Origin: an uncultured Bacteroidia bacterium | GTDB taxonomy: Bacteria; Bacteroidota; Bacteroidia; Bacteroidales; UBA932 | Assembly (NCBI GenBank): GCA_902781705.1 | Contig: CACZKE010000005.1 | Coordinates: forward strand, 1 to 64,000 | DNA length: 64,000 bases | Reading direction: 5' to 3' | Made by a program: the position numbers and the translations under genes | The notes under the pieces: generated by a model | Told to the model about the DNA's origin: nothing | Databases searched by the model: none | The model's input: the letters and a program-made list of their open reading frames with translations, nothing else | Part shown: piece after piece, positions 33,186 through 42,923 of the stretch | How the letters are laid out: each line of letters starts with the position of its first letter | How positions within the stretch are numbered: the first letter of the stretch is position 1

Positions 33186-36143
33186 TTATTTCTCTTCCTT
33201 CTTGACGGACTTCATGGTGGCGTCGTACATGATCGGGGTACCGATCATGATGGAAGCGTAGGTACCGATGATGACACCCAGGCAGAGGGCCACGGCCAGA
33301 CCGCGGATGGACTCACCGCCGAAGATCGCGATGGCGAGCATCGGGAGGAGGGTGGACACGGACGTGTTGACCGTACGGGTGAGGGTGGCGTTGAGAGCCG
33401 TATTCACGGTCTCGCGGAAGTCGTCCTTCGGGTGCAGGCCGCGCTGCTCACGGATACGGTCGAAGATAACCACGTTATCGTTGATGGCGTAACCGATGAT
33501 GGTCAGGATGGCCGCGATGAAGGTCTGGTCCACATCCAGGTTGAACGGCAGGATTCCGTTGAACAGGGAGAAGAAGCCGATGACGATGAGGGCCGTGTGG
33601 GCGAGGGAGACCACGCCGCCGAGACCCCAGGTCCAGCCCTTGAAGCGGATCGCGATGTAGGCGAAGATCACGAGGAGGGCCAGGAACACGGCGAAGAACG
33701 CGCTGCGGGTGATGTCACGGGCGATGGTCGGACCCACCTTGTCGGAGGACACGATACCGTTCGGATTCTCGAGGGTGGAGGTGAACTCGTCCAGGGAAGT
33801 CGGAGCGGCGTAGAAATTCTTGAGGGCTTCGTAGAGCAGGCCTTCGATCTCGGCGTCCACGGCGCTGTCCTCGGACTTGTTCTTGTACTGGGTGGTGATC
33901 TTCATCTGGGCGTCGCCACCGAACTGCTTGACCTCGACGGAGTACTGGTCCTCGCCGGCGGCCTCGGCGGCCACCTGGAAGGTGTTCTCCACGGCGGCGC
34001 GGACATCCTCGGCCTTGACGCTCTGGTCGAAGCGGACGACGTAGGTACGGCCACCGGTGAAGTCGACACCGTAGCTGAAGCCCTTGAAGGCGATGGATGC
34101 GATGCTGATGAGGATCAGGGCGCCGGAGATGATGTAGGAGTACTTCTTGAGGCCGATGAAATCGACATGGGTGTTCTTCAGGAAGTTCTTGCTCCATTCG
34201 GTGGACAGGCTCACGGTCTTGCCCTTGGCGATGCGGTCGTCGAAGATCAGGCGCGTGATGAAGATGGAGGTCAGCACGGAGGTGACGATACCGATGATGA
34301 GGGTCGTGGCGAAGCCCTGGACCGGACCGGAACCGAACACGTAGAGGATGATACCGGTGAGGAGGGTGGTCACCTGACCGTCGATGATGGCGGAGTAGGC
34401 GTTCTTGTAACCGTCGGCGACGGCCTTGGAGAAGCCCTTGCCGGCGGCCAGCTCTTCCTTGATACGCTCATAGATGATCACGTTCGCATCCACGGCCATA
34501 CCCAGGGTCAGGATGAGACCGGCGATACCCGGCAGGGTGAGGACGGCGCCGAAGGAGACGAGGGTACCGAAGAGCAGGAGGACGTTGCACAGCAGGGCGA
34601 CGTCGGCGATGAGGCCGGCACCCTTGTAGAAGAGCACCATGTACAGGAGCACCACGAGGAAGGCGATCAGGAAGGAGATCAGACCGGCACGGATGGAAGC
34701 GGAACCCAGGGACGGGCCGACGACCTGCTCCTGAATGATGGTGGCAGGGGCCGGAAGTTTACCGGACTTGAGGACGTTCGCGAGGTCTTCGGCCTCCTGG
34801 ACGTCGAAGTTGCCGGTGATCTGGGAGTTGCCGCCAGTGATTTCGCCCTGGACGTTCGGGTAGGAATACACGAGGCCGTCGAGGACGATGGCGATCTGCT
34901 TGCCGATGTTGTCCTTGGTGAGGCGGGCCCAGGTGGAGGCGCCCTCGGCGTTCATCGTCATGGAGACGGACGGGTTGCCGGCGTTGCCGCCGCGGGAGGC
35001 GCCGTTGAATTCCACACGGGCGTCGGTCACGGAACCGCCGTCGAGCGGGGCCTTGCCGTCGCGGGAGGTGGACTTGATGGCGACGAGTTCATAGACGTTG
35101 GCACCGCCGTTCTCACCGCCCTGGAAGAACTCGGACGGCTTGACGGTCCAGAGGCCGCGGAAGCCCTGCGGGAGGACGTCTTCGGCCATGGCCAGGTAAC
35201 GGTTCACGGTCGTGGTGTCCACGCCGGCGGCGAAACCGATGCAGGCGTTGTTCCAGCCGCTGGGCTGGAGGATGGACAGCAGCGGGTTCGCGACCACGGT
35301 GCTGTCACCGAGGTTCGTGAGGATCTCGCGGACGCGGGCGTCGGCGGCGTAGAGGTTCACCTCATTGCCCTGGAAGGTGGGCCAGAACTCGAGGGAGGCC
35401 GTACCCTGCAGGAGTTTGCGGACACGCTCCGGGTCCTTGACGCCCGGGAGTTCGATGAGGATCTTGCCGCTGTTCTCGATGCGCTGGATGTTCGGCTGGG
35501 TGACGCCGAAACGGTCGATACGGTTGCGCAGGACGTTGAAGGAGTTGTCGATGGCGCTCTTGGCCTCGCCGCGGATGACCTCGATGACCTCGCGGTCCGT
35601 GGACTCGGGCTTCACCTTGTCACGGAGTTCGTAGGTACCGAAGATCTCGGCGAGACGGCGGCCGTTCGCGTTCTCGGCCCAGGCGGCCTCGAACAGGCCG
35701 ATGAAGTCCTGGCTGGAGTTCACGTTGTTCTTCTTCGCGATGTCGAGGGCCTTCACGAAATCGGGGTCCGCGCTGTTCTCGGCGAGGGCCTTCACCAGGT
35801 CCTGGAGCTGCACCTGCAGCATGACGTTCATACCACCCTTGAGGTCAAGGCCGAGGTTGATCTCCTTCTCCTTGGCATCCTGGTAGGTATATCCGAGATA
35901 GACCTTTTCGTTGCTGATGGAATCGACATAGGCGCGGTTGCGGATGTTGGCGACGGAGTCGAGGACGAACTCGCGGACGTCGGCGGCAACCGGGTTGGCT
36001 TCGACATACTGCTGGGCCTTGGCGGCGGCATATTCGGCAGCCTTCTTCTCCTGGATGCGGGTCACCGCGGTGAAGGAAAGCTGCCAGATGCTGGCGATGG
36101 CGAGCAGGATGGCGAAAAGTCTGATTAAACCTTTGCTTTGCAT
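33186..36143 (-). CDS. secDF: Protein translocase subunits SecD and SecF, fused
   Basis: A 985-residue inner-membrane fusion of SecD and SecF that uses the proton gradient to help export through SecYEG. The SecD half has an N-terminal membrane segment, the LGLDLKGGMNVMLQVQL motif, periplasmic P1 regions, and membrane segments with GIAGLILTLGMAVDANVIIY. The SecF half begins about residue 640 with YGVDFTGGRTYVVRF and contains IGYAINDNVVIFDRIREQRG, with the conserved charged residues. SecDF fusion is usual in Bacteroidota. A -7 box TACTTTTG lies upstream (minus strand, near 36235), with a leader of roughly 85 nt. Confidence 0.95.
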   Translation of the reverse strand: MQSKGLIRLFAILLAIASIWQLSFTAVTRIQEKKAAEYAAAKAQQYVEANPVAADVREFVLDSVANIRNRAYVDSISNEKVYLGYTYQDAKEKEINLGLDLKGGMNVMLQVQLQDLVKALAENSADPDFVKALDIAKKNNVNSSQDFIGLFEAAWAENANGRRLAEIFGTYELRDKVKPESTDREVIEVIRGEAKSAIDNSFNVLRNRIDRFGVTQPNIQRIENSGKILIELPGVKDPERVRKLLQGTASLEFWPTFQGNEVNLYAADARVREILTNLGDSTVVANPLLSILQPSGWNNACIGFAAGVDTTTVNRYLAMAEDVLPQGFRGLWTVKPSEFFQGGENGGANVYELVAIKSTSRDGKAPLDGGSVTDARVEFNGASRGGNAGNPSVSMTMNAEGASTWARLTKDNIGKQIAIVLDGLVYSYPNVQGEITGGNSQITGNFDVQEAEDLANVLKSGKLPAPATIIQEQVVGPSLGSASIRAGLISFLIAFLVVLLYMVLFYKGAGLIADVALLCNVLLLFGTLVSFGAVLTLPGIAGLILTLGMAVDANVIIYERIKEELAAGKGFSKAVADGYKNAYSAIIDGQVTTLLTGIILYVFGSGPVQGFATTLIIGIVTSVLTSIFITRLIFDDRIAKGKTVSLSTEWSKNFLKNTHVDFIGLKKYSYIISGALILISIASIAFKGFSYGVDFTGGRTYVVRFDQSVKAEDVRAAVENTFQVAAEAAGEDQYSVEVKQFGGDAQMKITTQYKNKSEDSAVDAEIEGLLYEALKNFYAAPTSLDEFTSTLENPNGIVSSDKVGPTIARDITRSAFFAVFLALLVIFAYIAIRFKGWTWGLGGVVSLAHTALIVIGFFSLFNGILPFNLDVDQTFIAAILTIIGYAINDNVVIFDRIREQRGLHPKDDFRETVNTALNATLTRTVNTSVSTLLPMLAIAIFGGESIRGLAVALCLGVIIGTYASIMIGTPIMYDATMKSVKKEEK

Positions 36144-36279
36144 TTTTTTAGTTATTATAATTTATTGTTTCTCCACATCAAGCCGTGCCTGCAAGGACCG
36201 AACCTCGCAGACCTCGGCAAAATAAGGGTACAAAAGTACGAATTTTTTCTGATAAACGAAGATTCTGCAAACTATTTCT

Positions 36280-36287
36280 TAATTTTG
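36280..36287 (+). promoter_or_regulatory. -7 box of the PD40-repeat gene
   Basis: TAATTTTG lies 25 nt before the GTG start at 36313. The -33 element is weak. It is back to back with the secDF promoter. Confidence 0.5.
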
Positions 36288-36312
36288 CACCTGTCAAACG
36301 CACATTTTCGAG

Positions 36313-37890
36313 GTGAGAAGAAGGTTATTTTCCATCCTGCTGCTCCTCCTGGCGGCCTCCGGCCTCCGGGCCCAGCCGGATTCCCTCCTGCGGGAAGGGA
36401 CCCGGTTGCACCGGTCGTACCGGTTCGAGGAAGCGATGGAACTCTACGCCCGCGCCGCCGCCCGGACCGCCGATGCGGATACGCTCCGCCTCCTTCGAGA
36501 AAACGCCGGGGACAGCCAGAACGCCCTGAACATGACGGACTTCTGCGCCGATCCCGTGGTCGTCGCCCGCGAGCGTTTCTCCCGGAAAGACTTTTTCCTG
36601 TTCTATCCTCTGAAGAACCAGGGCTGGCGCCTCGGTCCCAACGCCCTGGACCTCACCGAATCCGCGTTTCCCACCTACGCCCCGAAAGGGGACCGGACCG
36701 TGTATTTCTCGACGGTCGATGCGGCCGGCGTCCGGAACCTGTATGTCTCCCGGGACCAGGACACCCTGTGGTCGGCCCCCGCGCTGATGGGCGAGAACCT
36801 GCTGTCCGTGGGCAACGAGGTGTTCCCGATGCTCTCGGCCGACGGAAAGACGCTCACCTTCTCCTCGGACGGCTTCCATGGGATGGGCGGGTATGACCTG
36901 TACCGGTCCACGTGGGACGACGAAGCCGGGACCTGGGGCGAACCGGTGAACCTCGGGTTCCCTTTCTCCTCCCCCGGAGACGATTTCCTGATGGCCGATT
37001 CGGCCGACGGACGCTACACGCTCTTTGCCTCCAACCGCGACTGCGCTGCGGACAGCGTCTATATCTATGTAATTGAAAGGATGGACAATCCCGTCCGCAC
37101 GCCGGTCCGGGACCCCGAGGCGCTCGCCCACCTGTGCGCCCTGCATCCGCTCAGCGATCCCGCCCGCATGGACAACGGCTCCGCCGTTTCCGAGGCGGCC
37201 CCGTCCAACGACGACACGCGCCTGTACATGCTCAAGATGGGGGAGGCCCGTGCCCTCCGGGACAGCATCTATGCCTACGAACGCGTGCTGGACAAACTCC
37301 GGACCGCCCTCTCGGAAGACCCCGGGGACGGCCGGACGGCCCTCACCGCAAGCATCCTGGAGAAAGAGACGGCCCTCGCCCCGCTCCGGAAAGAACTGGA
37401 GGAAACCAACCGGACCATACGCCGCATCGAACAGTCGTTCCTGCAACGCGGGGTCGTGGAAACCTCCGAGCGCGCCGACCGCGAAGTCGTGGGCGCCCGC
37501 TCCAGTTACACCTTCACCAAGAACGCCCTCGGCGCCAAACTCCGGATGAAAGTCGCGGCCGTCCCGCAGAGAAGCGGGGAAACGTTCAAGGTCGCCCCGG
37601 TCGGACGCTTCGCCCAAAGCACGGCGCTTCCGGAGGGAATCGTCTATCAGATAGAACTTTTCACATCGGCCCGGCATGCAACGCTGGACGAGATCCGGGG
37701 ACTGAGTCCGGTCTATGAACGGCTGACCTCCTCGCTCCGGTACACCTATGCAGTCGGACAGTTCCGCACGTTCTCCGAGGCGCTCGGCCACCTGAACGAA
37801 GTCCGGATCCTGGGGTTCCCCGACGCCCGGATCGTCGCCTATTTCGACGGAAAACCGGTCCCTGTCTCCGATGCCCGCCGCGTCCAATAG
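36313..37890 (+). CDS. Secreted TPR/PD40 beta-propeller protein
   Basis: A 525-residue exported protein starting at GTG, with signal peptide MRRRLFSILLLLLAASGLRA. An N-terminal TPR-like helix pair (SYRFEEAMELYARAAART) is followed by PD40/WD40-like propeller repeats (FPTYAPKGDRTVYFSTVDAA, FPMLSADGKTLTFSSDGFHG, DDFLMADSADGRYTLFASN), then a coiled-coil-like stretch and a C-terminal region (ARHATLDEIRGLSPVYERL) resembling a SPOR-like fold. The TPR-PD40 order matches the front of gliding/type IX-associated envelope proteins such as PorE, but no OmpA peptidoglycan-binding domain is seen. It is probably periplasmic. It ends 7 bp before the LytTR regulator. Confidence 0.65.
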   Translation: MRRRLFSILLLLLAASGLRAQPDSLLREGTRLHRSYRFEEAMELYARAAARTADADTLRLLRENAGDSQNALNMTDFCADPVVVARERFSRKDFFLFYPLKNQGWRLGPNALDLTESAFPTYAPKGDRTVYFSTVDAAGVRNLYVSRDQDTLWSAPALMGENLLSVGNEVFPMLSADGKTLTFSSDGFHGMGGYDLYRSTWDDEAGTWGEPVNLGFPFSSPGDDFLMADSADGRYTLFASNRDCAADSVYIYVIERMDNPVRTPVRDPEALAHLCALHPLSDPARMDNGSAVSEAAPSNDDTRLYMLKMGEARALRDSIYAYERVLDKLRTALSEDPGDGRTALTASILEKETALAPLRKELEETNRTIRRIEQSFLQRGVVETSERADREVVGARSSYTFTKNALGAKLRMKVAAVPQRSGETFKVAPVGRFAQSTALPEGIVYQIELFTSARHATLDEIRGLSPVYERLTSSLRYTYAVGQFRTFSEALGHLNEVRILGFPDARIVAYFDGKPVPVSDARRVQ

Positions 37891-37897
37891 TCCTGTC

Positions 37898-38698
37898 ATG
37901 CCCCTGAAAAAGAACCTGAATGCTTCCGCGGAAACCTGGGTGGACCTGCTGGTGTGCCTGGGCATCCTGCCGTGCCTGATGTCGGTGTTCCCGCTGGAGG
38001 AGTGGGTGGCCTGGAAGGCGGCGGACGTGGTCGTCTATCTGCTCTGGGTGTACCTGTGCTGGTACCTGGGCAGGCAAATCCTCCCGAAACTGTTCACCGC
38101 CGGGAAAGGCCGGCTCTGGAGCGGCGTGGCCCTCCTTTTCCTCACGGCGGTGCTCACTTTCCTCATGAGCATCCGGAAAGTCCCCTTTCCGCAGGAGATC
38201 GACCTGGACCACCCGCCGCGCCTGTATCTGTACCAGCAGGCGGTCTGGGTCCTGTACATCGCGGCGATGGGCACCGGACTCGCGACCGGCATCCTCGCCG
38301 CCAAGATCCGCTCCCTGGAATCCGCCCGGAAGGAAGAGAAGGAGAAGGAGGCGGTCCGCAACGACGTGGAAGTCCGGGCGGCCCAGGCCGTCGCGGGGGA
38401 GACCGTGACCGTCAAGGCCGGCTATGAGGACATCACGCTGCCCCTGGCCGCCATCCAGTATATCGAAGCCCGGAACAACTACGCCTGCATCCACCTGGAC
38501 AACCGGGAGGACGTCGTCCCGCAGATGACGCTGAAATCCCTGCTGGAACTCCTTCCGGAAGGGAAATTCGTCCGGATCCACCGCTCCTATGTCATCCCGG
38601 TGCACCGGATCGAGAGCAAGAAGGCGACGTCCGTGAAACTCGTCGGCGTGGAGACGCCGCTGCCCGTCGGACGGGCCCATAAGGAGAATCTCAAATGA
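37898..38698 (+). CDS. Membrane-anchored LytTR-family transcription regulator
   Basis: A protein of about 266 residues (275 if ATG 37871 is used, which overlaps the previous gene by 20 bp). The N-terminal half has about four membrane segments (VDLLVCLGILPCLMSVFPL, DVVVYLLWVYLCWYLG, GVALLFLTAVLTFLMS, VLYIAAMGTGLATGIL). After a charged helical linker, a LytTR DNA-binding domain spans roughly the last 100 residues (TVKAGYEDITLPLAAIQYIE, KFVRIHRSYVIPVHRIES). No response-regulator receiver domain is present, so it probably senses at the membrane and acts directly on DNA. Its stop overlaps the ATG of the SSS symporter, and it precedes the TonB-receptor operon, which it may regulate (inference). Confidence 0.82.
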   Translation: MPLKKNLNASAETWVDLLVCLGILPCLMSVFPLEEWVAWKAADVVVYLLWVYLCWYLGRQILPKLFTAGKGRLWSGVALLFLTAVLTFLMSIRKVPFPQEIDLDHPPRLYLYQQAVWVLYIAAMGTGLATGILAAKIRSLESARKEEKEKEAVRNDVEVRAAQAVAGETVTVKAGYEDITLPLAAIQYIEARNNYACIHLDNREDVVPQMTLKSLLELLPEGKFVRIHRSYVIPVHRIESKKATSVKLVGVETPLPVGRAHKENLK

Positions 38699-40089
38699 CC
38701 CCCTACGCCGTTCTCATCACCATCCTGGCGTATTTCGCCGCGATGGCCATCGTCTCCTGGCTGTCCGGCCGCAAGAAGGACGGACAGGATGTATTCTATA
38801 CCGGCGGCCGCAAGACGCACTGGACCGTCGTCGCCGTCGCCATGATCGGCTCCTGCATGTCGGGGGTCACCTACGTGTCCGTGCCCGGCATGGTGGGGAC
38901 GAGCGGATTCGGCTACCTGCAGATGTGCATCGGCTTTTTCCTGGGCTACCTGGTCATCGCCTTCGTGCTCACGCCGCTGTATTTCCGCCTGGACGTCGTG
39001 TCCATCTACCAGTACCTGGAGAAGCGGTTCGGGATGGGTGCCTACAGGACGGGGGCATGGTTCTTCTTCCTGTCCAAGATGCTGGGGGCGTCCGTTCGTC
39101 TGTTCCTCGTGTGCCTGACGCTGCAACTGCTGCTGTTCGACCCGCTAGGGCTGCCCTTCTGGCTGAACGTCCTGTGCAACGTGGGCGTCTGTCTCGTCTA
39201 TACCTACCGGAGCGGGGTGAAATCGGTCATCTGGACCGATGTCCTCAAAACCGTGTGCATGGTCGTCGCCGTGACCCTGTGCGTCATCCTCATCGGCAAG
39301 GACCTCGGCGGAATCCGGATCCATGAGAAAGTTTTCTTCTTCGACGACGTGAACCATCCGCAGTATTTCTGGAAACAACTGCTGGGCGGACTGTTCACGG
39401 TCGTCGCCATGACGGGGCTGGACCAGGATATGATGCAGCGTACGCTGTCCTGCAAGGACACCCGGGATTCGCAGAAGAACCTCGTCGTGAGCAGTCTCCT
39501 GCAGACGGTCGTCATCGCCCTGTTCCTGTGCCTGGGAGCCCTGCTCTACCAGTTTGCGGCGGCCCACGGCATCGCGGAGACGGGGGACCGGCTCTTCCCG
39601 GCGGTCGCGACGAGCAGCCTGCTGCCGGGGATCGTGGGCGTCCTGTTCGTCCTGGGGCTCGTTTGCAGCGCCTACGGGGCGGGCGGATCGGCCCTGACCT
39701 CCCTCACAACCTCTTTCACGGTGGACATCCTGGGGAAGGGCGGCGACGTGAAGGTCCGCAAGGCCGTGCACATCGGAATGGCCGTCCTGATGGCGGTCAC
39801 CGTCATCGTGTTCAACGCCCTGAACAGCACCAGCGCCATCGACGCGGTGTACAAACTGGCCAGTTATACCTACGGGCCCATCCTGGGGCTCTTCGCCTTC
39901 GGCATCCTCACCAAAAAGGCGGTGAAGGACAAGTACGTGCCCATCGTCGCCCTGGTCGCACCGGCCATCTGCCTGGTCCTCCAACTCAACTCGGAACGGT
40001 GGTTCGGGGGATACCGGTTCAGTTACGAACTCCTGCTGGTGAATGCGGCCCTTACTTTCCTGGGCCTGTGCCTGTTGCGGAAGAAATAA
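38695..40089 (+). CDS. Sodium:solute symporter (SSS family)
   Basis: A 464-residue inner-membrane transporter with about 13 predicted membrane segments and SSS features: DVFYTGGRKTHWTVVAVAMI, GSCMSGVTYVSVPGMVGTSG near the N-terminus and GLVCSAYGAGGSALTSLTTS in the core. The substrate class is not evident; sugars, amino acids, sialic acid and other carboxylates are possible. It overlaps the LytTR regulator gene by 4 bp. It precedes the TonB-receptor operon, which has its own promoter, and could take up the product released by that system. Confidence 0.85.
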   Translation: MTPYAVLITILAYFAAMAIVSWLSGRKKDGQDVFYTGGRKTHWTVVAVAMIGSCMSGVTYVSVPGMVGTSGFGYLQMCIGFFLGYLVIAFVLTPLYFRLDVVSIYQYLEKRFGMGAYRTGAWFFFLSKMLGASVRLFLVCLTLQLLLFDPLGLPFWLNVLCNVGVCLVYTYRSGVKSVIWTDVLKTVCMVVAVTLCVILIGKDLGGIRIHEKVFFFDDVNHPQYFWKQLLGGLFTVVAMTGLDQDMMQRTLSCKDTRDSQKNLVVSSLLQTVVIALFLCLGALLYQFAAAHGIAETGDRLFPAVATSSLLPGIVGVLFVLGLVCSAYGAGGSALTSLTTSFTVDILGKGGDVKVRKAVHIGMAVLMAVTVIVFNALNSTSAIDAVYKLASYTYGPILGLFAFGILTKKAVKDKYVPIVALVAPAICLVLQLNSERWFGGYRFSYELLLVNAALTFLGLCLLRKK

Positions 40090-40113
40090 GCCCGTCATCG
40101 CTACACATGGGGA

Positions 40114-40144
40114 TTGCAGCATGCCGGAAAATACCCTATCTTTG
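40114..40144 (+). promoter_or_regulatory. Promoter of the TonB-receptor/DUF4876/DUF6850 operon
   Basis: TTG at 40114-40116, a 20 nt spacer and TATCTTTG at 40137-40144 are full consensus. The ATG at 40152 is only 7 nt after the -7 box, so the 10 kb operon mRNA is probably leaderless or nearly so. Confidence 0.75.
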
Positions 40145-40151
40145 CGTTTGA

Positions 40152-42923
40152 ATGAAACGGTTGCTCTCCATATTCCTTTTCCTCCTTCTGGGCGTTACCT
40201 CCCTCGCGGCCGGATACCGGGTGCGGGGACGCGTGACGGGGCCTTCCGGAGACCCGGTGGCCGGTGCGGTCGTGCGCCTGGACGAGAACTATCTCTGGGC
40301 CGTGACCGACGGGGAGGGCCGATTCGTCTTTGACGCCGTGGAGCCCGGCTCCTACCGGATGGAGACGGAATGCCTGGGCTATGCGCCCGATGTACGGACC
40401 CTGAAGGTGGAAAGGGCCCTGGATGGGCTTACGGTCGTCCTTCAGGAGCAGACCCTGGCCTTGGACGAGGTTGTCGTTACGGCCGAGCAGTCCCGGGAGA
40501 ACCTCAACACCACCCGCAAGATCGAACGGACGGCCCTGGACCATCTCCAGGCGTCGGGCCTTTCCAATATCGCCGCCCTGATGCCGGGCGGCAAGACCGT
40601 GAATCCGGACTTGACGGCCGCTTCGGAACTGACGGTGCGCGGCGGCGGATCCACCGCCGGCAACGCGGCTTTCGGTACAGCCGTGGAGGTCAACGGCGTC
40701 CGCATGGGCGACAACGCGGCCTTCGGCGGCCTCGCCGGCGTGGACACGCGCAGTCTCCAGGTAGAGAACATCGAGTCCGTGGAGGTCATTTCCGGGGTCC
40801 CCTCGGCCGAATATGGAGACTTGGGAAGCGGCATGGTGCGGGTAACGACGAAAAAAGGCCGTACACCCGTGCAGGTGGTCTTTTCCGTCAATCCGCGCAC
40901 GTACAACACGTCCGTGTCCAAGGGTTTCGGTCTGGGCGACGGTGTGCTGAACATCAGCGGGGAATGGACCCGGGCGACGCAGAAACTCACCTCTCCCTAT
41001 ACGTCTTACACCCGCCGCGGCTTCACGGCGGAGTATTCCCGGACCTTCGCCCGCGTGCTGCGGCTGGAGGCGGGAATCTCCGGCAACGTGGGCGGGATGG
41101 ACAGCAAGGACGACCCGGACGCTTTCTCGAATGAGTTCACGAAGGCCCGGGACAACCTCCTGACGCCGCATGCCAAACTGGTGTGGATGCTGGGTCGTTC
41201 CTGGGTCACGAACCTGAGCCTGGAAGGATCCGTCTATTACCACGACAACCGGACGCACGACCACCTGTACAACTCCTTCGGATCGTCCCAACCCGCCGTT
41301 CACGCGGAAGAACAAGGGTATTTCCTGGCGACCGCGCTGCCCCTCACCTTCTACGCCGACCGCATCACGGACTCCAGGGAACTCGATTACGCCGCCTCCC
41401 TCAAGTACGACTGGCTGCACCACTTCGGCGCCGTGAAGAGCGTCCTCAAGGCCGGTGTGCAGTGGAAGGCCGACGGCAACATCGGCCTGGGAGAGTACTA
41501 TGAGGACCCCGCCCTGGCGGCGAACGGATACCGGCCAAGACCCTATACGGACTACCCGTACATGCACAACCTCGCCGTCTATGCCGAGGAGAAACTCTCC
41601 TGGAAGGGGCTGGAGGTCAGCGCCGGCCTGCGGGGAGAACGTACCTTCATCGAAGGAACGCAGTACAAGAACCTGCAGACGCTGTCCCCACGGCTGAACG
41701 CCCGGTGGAACGTCACGCCACAGCTGGCCCTCCGCGGCGGCTGGGGCATCGCCTACAAACTGCCGGGCTTCTACATCCTGTTCCCCCGGCAGGAGTACCG
41801 GGACATCCAGACCTTCGGCTTCTCGCACGGAGACAGCGCCTCCTACCTGTACTACACGATTCCGTACACGATGACCTACAACCCCGACCTCCGCTGGCAG
41901 TCCAACCGCAATGCCGAGGTGGGTTTCGACTATGAAAACCGGGGCTGGAAGGTCGGGCTCGCCGCCTTCCGCAACGTCACGAAGGACCCGTACGAGCTGA
42001 CGAACCTCTACACGCCGTTCTCCTATGTCTCGCTGCGCGTCCCGGCGGGCTTCGAGATGCCAACGACGCCCGAAATGGTCGTTGACCACCAAACTGGCGC
42101 CGTTTACCTGCGCGGAAATGTCGATGACTACTTCACACCGATGGACGTCCGCGTGGAGGACCGGACCTTCGCCGGCAACCGGATGCAGCGTGGCGGAGCC
42201 GATATCGTGCGCACCGGCGCGGAACTGACCGTGGACTTCCCGGAGATTCGTCCCGTCCGGACGCGCCTCCGCCTGGACGCCGCATACACGCACACGGAGA
42301 CGATGGACGAGAACCCCGCGGCCAACTACCAGGCCGGCTGGTCGCATTCCTCCCTCCCGGACCGCTCCTACGAATACGTGGGTCTCTACGCCGGCGGAAC
42401 CTCCCTGGCCAACGGGCGGAAGACCGACTGGCTGGACGCGAACCTGACCGCCATCACCCACATCCCCGAGGCCCGGCTCGTCATTACCTGCCGCGTGGAG
42501 GCAACGCTGCTCCGGAACGCCCAAAACCTCTCTTCCCATGCCTTTACCGTCTCGGCGGACAGTTTCACTCCTACAGGCGGAAACATTTATGACGGAAACA
42601 GTTACACCGCCGTCTATCCCATCGCCTACCTGGACCTGGACGGCCAGGAGCACGCCTGGACGGCCACATCGGCGGAGGACCCGGCCCTGCAGCGGCTCAT
42701 CCTCCGCTCGGGAAACATCTATACCTTCGCCCAGGACGGCTATGATCCGTACCTGTCGGCCAACCTGAGCATTACGAAGGAGATCGGGAAACACGTTTCC
42801 TTCTCCTTCTTCGCCAACAATTTCACCAACGCCCGTCCGTACCGGAAAAGCCGGGCCACCGGTGTGAGCGCCATCTTCACCCCGGCCTTCTACTACGGAC
42901 TTACCTGCCGGATCAAACTATGA
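40152..42923 (+). CDS. TonB-dependent outer-membrane receptor
   Basis: A 923-residue outer-membrane transporter. Signal peptide (about 1-20), a carboxypeptidase-regulatory-like domain (YRVRGRVTGPSGDPVAGAVV to about residue 100), a plug domain (LDEVVVTAEQSRENLNTTRK, ELTVRGGGSTAGNAAFGTAV, VISGVPSAEYGDLGSGMVRV) and a 22-strand barrel ending in FTPAFYYGLTCRIKL. It imports a ligand with energy from TonB. It is not a SusC: no SusD gene follows. The next gene overlaps it by 4 bp and encodes a DUF4876 lipoprotein, a known neighbour of such receptors. The ligand is unknown. The S46 peptidase in the same operon suggests peptides or a peptide-bound cofactor. Confidence 0.9.
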   Translation: MKRLLSIFLFLLLGVTSLAAGYRVRGRVTGPSGDPVAGAVVRLDENYLWAVTDGEGRFVFDAVEPGSYRMETECLGYAPDVRTLKVERALDGLTVVLQEQTLALDEVVVTAEQSRENLNTTRKIERTALDHLQASGLSNIAALMPGGKTVNPDLTAASELTVRGGGSTAGNAAFGTAVEVNGVRMGDNAAFGGLAGVDTRSLQVENIESVEVISGVPSAEYGDLGSGMVRVTTKKGRTPVQVVFSVNPRTYNTSVSKGFGLGDGVLNISGEWTRATQKLTSPYTSYTRRGFTAEYSRTFARVLRLEAGISGNVGGMDSKDDPDAFSNEFTKARDNLLTPHAKLVWMLGRSWVTNLSLEGSVYYHDNRTHDHLYNSFGSSQPAVHAEEQGYFLATALPLTFYADRITDSRELDYAASLKYDWLHHFGAVKSVLKAGVQWKADGNIGLGEYYEDPALAANGYRPRPYTDYPYMHNLAVYAEEKLSWKGLEVSAGLRGERTFIEGTQYKNLQTLSPRLNARWNVTPQLALRGGWGIAYKLPGFYILFPRQEYRDIQTFGFSHGDSASYLYYTIPYTMTYNPDLRWQSNRNAEVGFDYENRGWKVGLAAFRNVTKDPYELTNLYTPFSYVSLRVPAGFEMPTTPEMVVDHQTGAVYLRGNVDDYFTPMDVRVEDRTFAGNRMQRGGADIVRTGAELTVDFPEIRPVRTRLRLDAAYTHTETMDENPAANYQAGWSHSSLPDRSYEYVGLYAGGTSLANGRKTDWLDANLTAITHIPEARLVITCRVEATLLRNAQNLSSHAFTVSADSFTPTGGNIYDGNSYTAVYPIAYLDLDGQEHAWTATSAEDPALQRLILRSGNIYTFAQDGYDPYLSANLSITKEIGKHVSFSFFANNFTNARPYRKSRATGVSAIFTPAFYYGLTCRIKL

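Noticed and set aside
40101-42794. An 897-codon open frame opposite the TonB receptor
   Set aside because: Antisense shadow of a receptor with clear signal peptide, plug and barrel.
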